Assembly: GCA_016210705.1 (NCBI GenBank)
Contig: JACQTR010000220.1
Location: forward strand, 1 to 15,325
DNA: 15,325 bases
Source: Chloroflexota bacterium
Lineage (GTDB): Bacteria > Chloroflexota > Dehalococcoidia > JACQTR01
Direction of reading: 5' to 3'
The translations under genes were made by a program, and so were the position numbers. Positions within the stretch are counted from its first letter, which is position 1. Each line of letters begins with the position of its first letter. Shown here one piece after another: positions 7,974 through 15,122 of this stretch. The notes under the pieces are model-generated. The model worked only from the letters and a program-made list of their open reading frames with translations, was not told the origin of the DNA and searched no databases.

Positions 7974-7980
7974 GGAGGTG
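7974..7980 (+). promoter_or_regulatory. Shine-Dalgarno supporting an internal start for the radical SAM gene
   Basis: GGAGGTG sits 5 nt before ATG 7986, ideal complementarity and spacing. The upstream in-frame ATG 7872, one base after the previous stop, has no recognisable site. This favours a 483-aa product starting MSSLLQRG over the 521-aa version. Confidence 0.6.
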
Positions 7981-7985
7981 TTCGA

Positions 7986-9437
7986 ATGTCTAGCCTACTA
8001 CAAAGAGGACGTAATATTTATACAGTGGCCAAATTAGGGTTGGCGGAAAACCTCTTAAGCCAAGGTCTAAATCTACTTGGACATACATCAGAAAAGAATT
8101 ATGAGCGTTTGGGAGCTATCTTTGAAAAGATCGCCAACACCGAGCAACAAAAATGGATAGGCACCTGGATCAAAAATTGGCTATCGGAGGGCCCTGGTGC
8201 CCTCTGGCTCTCTCGCCTGTTGCGGAATACCCACCCCAACGTGCGGAAACACTTCTTGTCCAAAAGCATTGTTAATCTCTTCTTCCGTAACCCCAAGGCA
8301 TGGGCTGAATTCCGCTCCAAATATGGTCTTCGTCCCCCATCTATAATTCTTATTTCGCCCTCTATGCGGTGCAATTATCGTTGTGTAGGCTGCTATGCCG
8401 GCGAATACTGCCAGGATGACGACCTTTCTCCTGAAGTAGTTAACCGTGTGATCACTGAGGCAAAAAACATAGGCACTCGGTTCATTACCTTCGTGGGAGG
8501 TGAGCCTTTCGTTTATAAGCCCCTTATGGATATTTTTGAGCAACACAACGATATATCCTTTCAAGTATATACCAACGGCTCGGCCATCAACGAGTCAATG
8601 GCCGCCCGATTGGTGAAGCTAGGGAATGTAGCCCCTCAGATAAGTATTGAAGGATGGAAGGAAGACACTGACGCCCGCCGAGGCAAAGGAGCCTTCGACC
8701 GAGTTATGAAGGCTATGGACAACCTTCGCCAGGAAGGAGCTATCTTTGGCTTCAGTGCTGCCGTCTTCCGAGACAATTTAGACGTGGTTACTAGCGATGA
8801 GTTTATCGACCTGATGATTGAGAAGGGGGTAACCTACGGCTGGTACTTCATGTATATGCCTATGGGCAGAGACGCCGATCTCTCTTATATGCTAACCCCT
8901 GAGGAGCGGAACAAGCTGCGTATGGGGGTAGATCGCCTGCGCAAGACCAAGCCTATCCTCCTAGCCGACTTCTTCGGTGATTCGGATCTTACTGGTGGCT
9001 GCATCGCCGCCGGTAGGATATACGCCCACATCAACCACAAAGGGGACGTGGAGCCCTGCGTCTTTTGCCATTTCGCCGACAGCAACGTTAAAGAGACCTC
9101 TTTGGTGGAGGCTCTCAACTCCCCCTTCCTCAAATACTTGAGAAGTTTGCAGCCCTTCAATTATAATGCCCTGAGGCCGTGTCCTATGATCGATAACCCA
9201 GAGGTCATGCGCACCGCCGTAGCTCAGTGCGGGGCTCATCCCACCCACGATGGGGCGGAGAGCCTTGTAACAGACTTCGTCCCCGGCCTGGATGTATACT
9301 CTAAAGAGATGGCCGATATTTATACACCCGCCTGGGAAAGAGAATGCCTACCCTGGGCCGAGAAATGGCTGACTGTTATGGACTTTCCAGCGGACAGGAT
9401 CGAGGCCAAAAAGCAAGAGTACCACGCTGGTCGGTGA
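7986..9437 (+). CDS. Radical SAM protein with SPASM-type C-terminal cluster region
   Basis: A 483-aa protein from ATG 7986; the same frame is open back to ATG 7872 (521 aa). The radical SAM motif CNYRCVGC gives Cys129, Cys133 and Cys136 for the [4Fe-4S] cluster that cleaves SAM, followed by FVGGEPF (the GGE motif) and an ISIEG strand. The C-terminal half has further cysteines arranged like a SPASM/twitch region: GGCIAAG, then CVFC, then CPMID and AQCGAH, which probably bind one or two auxiliary clusters. About 125 residues of predicted helices precede the radical SAM motif, an unusually long N-terminal domain without recognised function. The wording PSMRCNYRCVGCYAGEY is typical of an uncharacterised family in anaerobes. 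The next gene begins 9 nt downstream, so it is most likely translated with the DUF2229/activase genes and may modify their substrate or protein partner. Confidence 0.93.
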   Translation: MSSLLQRGRNIYTVAKLGLAENLLSQGLNLLGHTSEKNYERLGAIFEKIANTEQQKWIGTWIKNWLSEGPGALWLSRLLRNTHPNVRKHFLSKSIVNLFFRNPKAWAEFRSKYGLRPPSIILISPSMRCNYRCVGCYAGEYCQDDDLSPEVVNRVITEAKNIGTRFITFVGGEPFVYKPLMDIFEQHNDISFQVYTNGSAINESMAARLVKLGNVAPQISIEGWKEDTDARRGKGAFDRVMKAMDNLRQEGAIFGFSAAVFRDNLDVVTSDEFIDLMIEKGVTYGWYFMYMPMGRDADLSYMLTPEERNKLRMGVDRLRKTKPILLADFFGDSDLTGGCIAAGRIYAHINHKGDVEPCVFCHFADSNVKETSLVEALNSPFLKYLRSLQPFNYNALRPCPMIDNPEVMRTAVAQCGAHPTHDGAESLVTDFVPGLDVYSKEMADIYTPAWERECLPWAEKWLTVMDFPADRIEAKKQEYHAGR

Positions 9438-9446
9438 GAAGAAACG

Positions 9447-10427
9447 ATGACTAAGGTCGGTATCCCTCGGGCCCTCCTTTATTACCAGTTTTACCCTATG
9501 TGGCGGACATTTTTTAGCCACTTAGGGGCTGATGTAGTGGTCTCAGCCCCTACCACCAAGTCGGTGATAACAACCGGAAGCTCTCGGGTAGTGTCTGAAA
9601 CCTGTCTCCCAGTGAAGGTATTCTGCGGCCATGTTCGTTCCTTGGTAGGCCAATGCGACTATGTCTTCATCCCTAGCGTGTGCAGCCTAGAGAAGGGAAG
9701 CCACAATTGCTCCAAGTTCATGGGCTTACCCGACGTTATTAAGGCTGTAGTGCCCAACTGTCCCCCCATCCTTGACCCCGATATTGATTTAGCTAAGGGC
9801 AAGCGGGGGTTTTACCTAGCCCTTTACCATTTGAGCCGACCTTTCACTTGGAACCCTTTAAAGGTAAAGGCTGCCAGCGAGGCAGCTTGGCAATCCCATC
9901 TAACCTATCGCGACTTAATGCATAACCAGGGCCTTGTCCCCCTCCAAGCTCTGGCCCAAATGGGTTTGGAGCCAGAACCAGATTTCCATGAACCAGGGCC
10001 AGCTACCATGACCATCGCCGTCATCGGCCACCCCTACGTACTATTCGACGAATATATAAACCATAAACTGATACGCCGACTGCAGGGAATGGGGGTCAGG
10101 GTAGTCACCGCCGAGATGGCCGGGGAGGAAGACTTAGCTTTGTCCCTGAAAAAGCTGGCGGGCAGGGCCTACTGGACCTTCGAAGATGAGATCGTTGGCG
10201 CTGGGGGGCATTACCTGGAGCGGAATGTGGACGGCATCATCAGTGTTGTAGCCTTTGGCTGCGGCCCGGATTCCCTGATGATCGACTTACTGCAACGGCA
10301 GGCCAGGAAAGTTCCGACCAAAGCCTATATGTCTTTAACCATAGACGAACATACTGCCGAGGCCGGTCTGGTAACCCGGCTCGAGGCGTACGTGGATATG
10401 ATTAGGAGGAGAAAAAACTCGGTATGA
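9447..10427 (+). CDS. DUF2229 / 2-hydroxyacyl-CoA dehydratase-like subunit A
   Basis: A 326-aa protein beginning KVGIPRALLYYQFYPMW, the hallmark start of DUF2229 (acyl-CoA dehydratase activase-related) proteins. Then come LGADVVVSAP, ETCLPVKVFCGHV with Cys53 and Cys60, IPSVCS with Cys79, Cys88, and a late FGCGPDS with Cys272. It ends with an AGLVTRLEAYVDM helix like those of HgdB/BcrB-type subunits. These folds bind [4Fe-4S] clusters that receive low-potential electrons from an ATP-driven activase. Here the domain is a separate gene rather than part of the large fused protein seen in many Firmicutes. It overlaps the next gene by 4 bp (ATGA, 10424-10427). It is a paralogue of that neighbour, so the two probably form a heterodimer. 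The reaction and substrate are unknown. Confidence 0.88.
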   Translation: MTKVGIPRALLYYQFYPMWRTFFSHLGADVVVSAPTTKSVITTGSSRVVSETCLPVKVFCGHVRSLVGQCDYVFIPSVCSLEKGSHNCSKFMGLPDVIKAVVPNCPPILDPDIDLAKGKRGFYLALYHLSRPFTWNPLKVKAASEAAWQSHLTYRDLMHNQGLVPLQALAQMGLEPEPDFHEPGPATMTIAVIGHPYVLFDEYINHKLIRRLQGMGVRVVTAEMAGEEDLALSLKKLAGRAYWTFEDEIVGAGGHYLERNVDGIISVVAFGCGPDSLMIDLLQRQARKVPTKAYMSLTIDEHTAEAGLVTRLEAYVDMIRRRKNSV

Positions 10428-11515
10428 AGGTAACTTGGCCCCATTTGGGCCATAGCGATATAGTCTTAAAATCCCTATTTCGGGATTTGGGGGTGGACAT
10501 GGTGATCGCCCCTCCAAACAATAAACACAGCCTCACCCTAGGCGTCAAGCACTCCCCAGAGTTCGTTTGCCTCCCGTTCAAATTAACCCTAGGTAACATG
10601 ATCGAAGGTCTGGAGTTAGGTGGCGACACCATCATTATGGCCGCCGGTTCAGGGTTGTGCCGTTTTGGTTATTACGCCAAGGTGCAAGAGCGTATCCTGA
10701 GGGATCTAGGCTACGAATTCGATATGGTTACCACCGCCCTTTTTGAGAGCAAGATAGTGGGGGTAGCCCGTTTGGTAAAACGTCTTTCCGGTGGAGCGCC
10801 ACTTTCCAAGGTTATTGCCGCCATCCGACTAGGGTTAGCCAAACTGTCCGCCATGGACGATATCGAGCGGGCGGTTCATCGAGTACGAGCCATCGAGATC
10901 AACAAAGGTATCGCTACCAAACTTTTTCAAGAAGCCATCAACGCCATCGATTATGCCAGCGACATGAGTGGCCTCAAGAAGGCCAAAATGGACTACATCG
11001 CCCAACTTAATGACGTGGCGGTAGATACCAAAATTGACCCACTAAAAGTGGGTGTTATGGGTGAGTTCTACGTGGTCCTGGAGCCTTTCGCCAACATGGA
11101 TGTAGAGATCGAGTTGGGAAAATTGGGAGTCGAAGTAAAGCGCTCCCTCTTCGTTTCTCATTGGACTAAATTCAGCCTTTTTCTTAACGCCTTTGGCGTT
11201 ACCGAGAAAGAAAAAACCCATAGAGCCGCCATGCCCTATCTAAAACGGGACGTAGGCGGCGACGGCTGGGAGTCGGTGGGGGAGGTGGTACTCCATGCCC
11301 ATAGCTACAATGGCCTAGTACACTTATCTCCCTTCACCTGCATGCCCGAGATCATCGCTCAAAACATTATGCCCTCCATAAAAGCTGATATTCCCGTCCT
11401 CACCCTAATTTCTGACGAACAGATGGGCAGGGCAGGAATGCTTACCCGATTGGAGGCCTTTGTTGACCTTTTGCACCGCCGCCGAAGCGCTTCCCTGGCT
11501 GGTGCCCTTGGATAA
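10424..11515 (+). CDS. DUF2229 / 2-hydroxyacyl-CoA dehydratase-like subunit B
   Basis: A 363-aa protein, paralogous to its neighbour at 9447. Matching blocks are LGVDMVIAPP against LGADVVVSAP, FVCLPFKLTLG (Cys49) against the CLPVKV segment, and GRAGMLTRLEAFVDLL against AGLVTRLEAYVDMI. Further cysteines are Cys79 in SGLCRFG and Cys306 in SPFTCMPE, plausible cluster ligands. It lacks the GIPR start but has a central helical insertion of roughly residues 110-200. The family includes HgdB, BcrB/BcrC and FldB/C-type subunits that carry out ATP-driven, low-potential reductions or dehydrations of thioesters. ATG 10424 overlaps the previous stop; AGGAGG (10404-10409) is 14 nt upstream, so coupling probably matters more. 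It is followed by the activase 11 nt after the stop. No known substrate can be assigned. Confidence 0.87.
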   Translation: MKVTWPHLGHSDIVLKSLFRDLGVDMVIAPPNNKHSLTLGVKHSPEFVCLPFKLTLGNMIEGLELGGDTIIMAAGSGLCRFGYYAKVQERILRDLGYEFDMVTTALFESKIVGVARLVKRLSGGAPLSKVIAAIRLGLAKLSAMDDIERAVHRVRAIEINKGIATKLFQEAINAIDYASDMSGLKKAKMDYIAQLNDVAVDTKIDPLKVGVMGEFYVVLEPFANMDVEIELGKLGVEVKRSLFVSHWTKFSLFLNAFGVTEKEKTHRAAMPYLKRDVGGDGWESVGEVVLHAHSYNGLVHLSPFTCMPEIIAQNIMPSIKADIPVLTLISDEQMGRAGMLTRLEAFVDLLHRRRSASLAGALG

Positions 11516-11526
11516 AGGAGGATATT

Positions 11527-12501
11527 TTGGACGTCTGTTTGGGTATTGACGTCGGCTCGGTTACCACTAAATTTGCAGTACTGGACGAGAAAAGCGACCT
11601 CGTTACCAGCCTCTACTGGAGAACCTCAGGCAAACCCATTACCATGATACAAGAAGGGTTAAAAGAGGTGGAGCAACGCCTCCCCCTCAATGCCAACATC
11701 CTGGGTGTGGGAACCACTGGTAGCGCTCGTTATTTGGCGGGGGTTATGGTAGGCGCCGACGTTATCAAGAACGAAATCACTGCTCACGCCATAGGGGCGC
11801 TTCACTATGTTCCCGACGTCCAGACGGTGATGGAGATTGGAGGACAGGATAGCAAGATCATACTCCTGCGCAATGGAGTAGTGGTGGACTTCGCCATGAA
11901 CACAGTATGCGCCGCTGGGACCGGCAGCTTCCTGGATCAACAAGCGGCCCGCCTTGGAATGAAAATCGAGGAGTTCGGCCAGCAAGCCCTTCAAAGTGAA
12001 ACCCCTGTCCGCATCGCGGGGCGATGCACTGTGTTTGCCGAATCGGACATGATCCACAAACAACAGATGGGCCATCGAGTAGAGGACATCCTATACGGCC
12101 TTTGCGAGGCACTGGTACGCAACTACTTAAACAACATTGCCTTAGGCAAAGAAATCACACCACCTATCGTCTTTCAGGGGGGGGTGGCCTTCAACCAGGG
12201 AATCATCCGAGCCTTCGAGGAAACCTTGAAAAGTCAGGTCATCGTTACCCCTCACCACGAAGTTCTGGGGGCCATTGGAGCGGCCCTCTTAGCCCAAGAA
12301 GAAATAAAGACTAAAAAAGAAAAGAGCAAATTCAAAGGATTTGAAGTAACCCAATTGGATTATCGAACCTCCTCTTTCGAGTGCAAGGCCTGCGCCAACA
12401 TCTGCGAGATCGCCCAGATCTTCTCCGATGGCCGGGTTATCGCTCGCTGGGGAGGCCGCTGCGATATGTGGGAAAGAACTTCCCAGCCAGAAAGGATGTA
12501 G
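11527..12501 (+). CDS. Acyl-CoA dehydratase/benzoyl-CoA reductase-type ATPase activase (BadF/HgdC family) with Cys-rich tail
   Basis: A 324-aa ASKHA-fold ATPase starting at TTG 11527 with an ideal AAAGGAGG (11514-11521). The ATP-binding loops GIDVGSVTTK (6-15) and GGQDSK (105-110) are present. So are the two cysteines that bridge a [4Fe-4S] cluster between the subunits of a homodimer: Cys128 in NTVCAAGTGSF and Cys167 in GRCTVFAESDMIH. Such activases use ATP hydrolysis to push one electron onto a partner dehydratase or reductase; the partners here are most likely the two genes upstream. After residue 265 a charged Lys/Glu linker leads to FECKACANICE and GGRCDMW (Cys286, 289, 293, 312). This module normally links activase and DUF2229 domains in fused proteins, and it probably binds another cluster. 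Its presence as a free tail points to gene fission, or to the unfused ancestral form. Confidence 0.92.
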   Translation: MDVCLGIDVGSVTTKFAVLDEKSDLVTSLYWRTSGKPITMIQEGLKEVEQRLPLNANILGVGTTGSARYLAGVMVGADVIKNEITAHAIGALHYVPDVQTVMEIGGQDSKIILLRNGVVVDFAMNTVCAAGTGSFLDQQAARLGMKIEEFGQQALQSETPVRIAGRCTVFAESDMIHKQQMGHRVEDILYGLCEALVRNYLNNIALGKEITPPIVFQGGVAFNQGIIRAFEETLKSQVIVTPHHEVLGAIGAALLAQEEIKTKKEKSKFKGFEVTQLDYRTSSFECKACANICEIAQIFSDGRVIARWGGRCDMWERTSQPERM

Positions 12502-12511
12502 AGAGGGAATA

Positions 12512-13501
12512 ATGAAGATAGCCATCGATGTTATGGGGGGAGACCATGCCCCCCAAAAAGTGATAGCGGGAATAGTAGCCGCAGCCAAAGGGAACAAAGT
12601 AGAGTTAATCCTAGTGGGCAATCGCGGCTTAATAGAGGCGGAGTTGGCAACCCACGGCGTTAATGGCTTGCCTCTATCTATAATAGAGGCCAATCAAGTA
12701 ATTACCATGGATGAACCTCCCGCCCAAGCTATACGCCAAAAAAGAGATTCCTCCATCATGGTGGGAGTGAACCTGGTAAAAAGGGGGGAGGCGGCCGCCT
12801 TCGTTTCCGCTGGCAATAGCGGCGCCGTTATGGCCGCCGCTCTGGTTAGTTTAGGAACTTTGGACGGCATCGAGCGGCCCGCCTTAGGCATACACTTTCC
12901 CACACCCTCTGGGGTTTCTTTCTTGATCGACGCCGGCGTCAACGCCGAGTGCAAACCATCCCTTCTTGTGCAGTTCGCCCGCATGGGCAGTCTCTATATG
13001 GAAAAGGTTCTCGGCATTCCCAATCCTAAAGTCGGTCTACTCAGCATCGGCGAGGAAGCCACTAAGGGCAACCAATGGGTTCGGGAGACCCACGACAGTC
13101 TGAAAAAAACCCATCTTAATTTTATCGGCAATATAGAGGCCAACAATGCCTTCAACGGAATAGCGGATGTGGTAGTAACCGATGGTTTCACCGGCAATAT
13201 AGCCGTTAAGCTGGTAGAGGGGGTGGCCGAACGCATCATCGGGCTTCTCAACGAAACCTTGATGAGTAAACCCCACTACCGTTTAGCCGGTCTAGCCCTG
13301 AGACCAGCTTTTCAAGACATCGCCCAACGCCTTGATTATCGAGAGTACGGGGGCGGCCTACTTTTGGGAACCAAGGGAGTGGTGGTTATCGCCCATGGAC
13401 GCAGCGATGCTCGAGCTATAGAGAACGCCATTCTGCGAGCCAAAGACGCTCTCGATCGAGGAATATTATCAGCCCTGGAAGATGGCCATAAAAAGTGGTA
13501 A
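12512..13501 (+). CDS. plsX: Phosphate acyltransferase PlsX
   Basis: A 329-aa PlsX (B. subtilis PlsX is about 333 aa). It converts acyl-ACP and phosphate to acyl-phosphate, the donor used by PlsY for the first acylation of glycerol-3-phosphate. Recognised segments are the start MKIAIDVMGGDHAP, FVSAGNSGAVMAAAL in the middle, DGIERPALG, GLLSIGEEATKGN and VVTDGFTGNIAVKLVEG. The frame is open upstream, but ATG 12512 follows GAGAGGGA (12501-12508) and gives the canonical N-terminus. It begins 10 nt after the activase stop. PlsX is usually next to fabH, fabD or acpP; here it sits instead between the BCR/HAD-like cluster and the thioredoxin genes, which hints at a lipid-related role for the upstream cluster. 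Confidence 0.96.
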   Translation: MKIAIDVMGGDHAPQKVIAGIVAAAKGNKVELILVGNRGLIEAELATHGVNGLPLSIIEANQVITMDEPPAQAIRQKRDSSIMVGVNLVKRGEAAAFVSAGNSGAVMAAALVSLGTLDGIERPALGIHFPTPSGVSFLIDAGVNAECKPSLLVQFARMGSLYMEKVLGIPNPKVGLLSIGEEATKGNQWVRETHDSLKKTHLNFIGNIEANNAFNGIADVVVTDGFTGNIAVKLVEGVAERIIGLLNETLMSKPHYRLAGLALRPAFQDIAQRLDYREYGGGLLLGTKGVVVIAHGRSDARAIENAILRAKDALDRGILSALEDGHKKW

Positions 13502-13539
13502 TCTAAATTAAGGTGATATTTTACCCAGGAGTGTGATAA

Positions 13540-13881
13540 GTGAGTAAGCCCATTGCCGTTGACGACAAAACTTTCGACGATACGGTCCTTAAGGCTGAGG
13601 TGCCAGTTTTGGTAGACTTTTGGGCTCCGTGGTGTGGCCCCTGTCGCATGGTGGCCCCCATCGTGGATGAGCTGGCCGAAGAGTATTCGGGCCGGGCCAA
13701 CTTCGCCAAGGTTAATACCGATGAGAACCCCGGCATCACCAGCCAGTATAAGATCCTAAGCATCCCTACCCTCATTGTGTTTAATGGCGGCCAGCCCGCC
13801 AGCCAAGTAGTAGGCTACAGGCCCAAATCGGAACTCAAGAAGATTCTGGATGCTGCTTTAGCCAAACAGCGGCATGCCTGA
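13540..13881 (+). CDS. trxA: Thioredoxin
   Basis: A 113-aa thioredoxin with the classical active site FWAPWCGPC (Cys32 and Cys35), the buried Asp in VLVDFWA, the cis-proline Pro76 in SIPTL, and GYRPKSEL near the end. It reduces disulfides in cytoplasmic proteins and is recharged by thioredoxin reductase, which lies two genes downstream. GTG 13540 is preceded by AGGAG (13527-13531). The 38-nt gap after plsX shows no clear promoter. The stop overlaps the next start by 8 bp, so the three redox genes are translationally linked. Confidence 0.96.
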   Translation: MSKPIAVDDKTFDDTVLKAEVPVLVDFWAPWCGPCRMVAPIVDELAEEYSGRANFAKVNTDENPGITSQYKILSIPTLIVFNGGQPASQVVGYRPKSELKKILDAALAKQRHA

Positions 13882-14194
13882 AGAAAAGCCTCTTAGGGTC
13901 ACTATCTGCCAAAATAGCCTTGACGAGGGCTGCGTAGCAGGCTGTGGTGAGCCCATAGACTTTATCATCCAGCATCTAGAGCGCAGATACGGGAAAACAG
14001 TGATATTGGAGCAGGTGGACCTAGCCAACCATTCTAGCTGCGAACAAAACCAGCAACTAGTACGTGATATACGCCAAAACCAGTTACCCTTGCCCTTGCT
14101 GGCAGTAAATGGGATACCAAAAATCTACGGCCGTATGGACTTTCGTATGGTGTCGGAGGTAATTGAGACCTTGCGGGAGGCAGCCTTTGGCTAA
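13874..14194 (+). CDS. Small Cys-containing protein, probably thioredoxin-fold (YuzD/DUF1462-like)
   Basis: A 106-aa protein with no firm family assignment. The layout suggests a thioredoxin fold. A first strand RVTICQ leads into a Cys-rich loop, GCVAGCGEP (Cys20 and Cys24, with Cys12 before it). A helix FIIQHLERRYG, a strand ILEQVDL, a long helix, and LPLPLLAVNGIPKIYG with a candidate cis-proline follow. This resembles YuzD (DUF1462) of Bacillus, where the cysteines form CxxC; here they are CxxxC. It overlaps thioredoxin upstream (8 bp) and thioredoxin reductase downstream (8 bp), strong evidence that it is a real gene with a redox job, perhaps a substrate or adaptor of the pair. The fold assignment comes from pattern only. 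Confidence 0.82.
   Translation: MPEEKPLRVTICQNSLDEGCVAGCGEPIDFIIQHLERRYGKTVILEQVDLANHSSCEQNQQLVRDIRQNQLPLPLLAVNGIPKIYGRMDFRMVSEVIETLREAAFG
14175..14180 (+). promoter_or_regulatory. Shine-Dalgarno that fixes the TTG start of trxB
   Basis: GGGAGG lies 6 nt before TTG 14187, inside the end of the preceding gene. This start gives MAKEYDIIIVGGG, the standard beginning of thioredoxin reductases. An upstream in-frame TTG at 14163 would add eight residues with no ribosome site. Confidence 0.7.
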
Positions 14195-15113
14195 AGAGTA
14201 CGACATTATTATCGTCGGGGGTGGACCTGCCGGCCTAACGGCTGCCATCTACAGCGCAAGAGCTCGGCTTAAAACCCTCATAATCGAAAAGGCCGTCCCC
14301 GGAGGACAAATCGCCACCACTGGATTGGTAGAGAACTACCCTGGTTTTCCGGATGGCGTTATGGGCGGAGAATTAAGCCAACTAATGGCAGATCAAGCCA
14401 AAAAATTTGACACCGAGACCATTAGCGCCGAAGTGTTATCTCTTGAAGTAAGAGATAATGAGAGGGTGATCCATACCAGTGAGGGAGACTATTCAGCCAA
14501 GGCGGTGATCTTGGCTGGAGGTGCCGATCCCACTAAACTAGGAATACCTGGAGAGAATGAGTTCACTGGGAAAGGGGTATCTTATTGCGCCACCTGCGAT
14601 GGCCCTTTCTTTATCAACAAGGTAGTGGCCGTTATCGGAGGAGGAGATTCTGCCGTTGACGAAGGAATGTTCCTCACTCGCTTCGCCTCCAAGGTTATTG
14701 TTATCCATCGCCGCGACCAGTTAAGAGCCACCAAGATCATCCAGGAGAGGGCCTTCGCCAATCCCAAGATGGAGTTCATATGGGATACAGTGGTGGAGGC
14801 CATCGAGGGCAATGAGGTAGTACAGAGGCTCCAATTGAAAAACGTGAAGACGCAGGAGAGGCGTACCCTGGAGGTAGGCGGCGTTTTTGTCTACGTTGGA
14901 TTACGTCCCAACACCGACTTTCTCAAAAGCATTCTTGCCCTAAGTCCCGATGGCCATATACTGGTCAATGAACAGATGGAGACAGCAATTCCCGGTATTT
15001 TTGCCGCCGGAGATATTCGCGTCAACGCCGCCCGCCAGGCCGTTTCTGCCGCCGGCGATGGAGCCACCGCCGCTCTGGCCGCCGAGAAATACCTTAGCCA
15101 AGTGGGTCATTAA
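14187..15113 (+). CDS. trxB: Thioredoxin reductase (NADPH)
   Basis: A 308-aa low-molecular-weight thioredoxin reductase from TTG 14187. The FAD-binding motif GGGPAGLTAA is at 11-20 and the redox-active CATC (Cys134 and Cys137) is followed by DGPFF. The NADPH-binding GGGDSA is at 151-156, with HRRDQLRA for the 2'-phosphate. The C-terminal FAD motif is GIFAAGDIR, then RQAVSAAGDGATAA. It transfers electrons from NADPH to the thioredoxin two genes upstream. It is a Cys enzyme, with no in-frame TGA, so it does not need the selenocysteine tRNA that follows only 9 nt after its stop. In some anaerobes related enzymes use ferredoxin or F420 instead of NADPH; the HRR motif here argues for NADPH. Confidence 0.96.
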   Translation: MAKEYDIIIVGGGPAGLTAAIYSARARLKTLIIEKAVPGGQIATTGLVENYPGFPDGVMGGELSQLMADQAKKFDTETISAEVLSLEVRDNERVIHTSEGDYSAKAVILAGGADPTKLGIPGENEFTGKGVSYCATCDGPFFINKVVAVIGGGDSAVDEGMFLTRFASKVIVIHRRDQLRATKIIQERAFANPKMEFIWDTVVEAIEGNEVVQRLQLKNVKTQERRTLEVGGVFVYVGLRPNTDFLKSILALSPDGHILVNEQMETAIPGIFAAGDIRVNAARQAVSAAGDGATAALAAEKYLSQVGH

Positions 15114-15122
15114 ATTGTCCCA

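Noticed and set aside
12024..12314. Plus-strand 96-codon frame within the activase gene
   Set aside because: It overlaps the conserved activase core in another frame and its Arg/Gly/Ser-rich translation looks non-coding.
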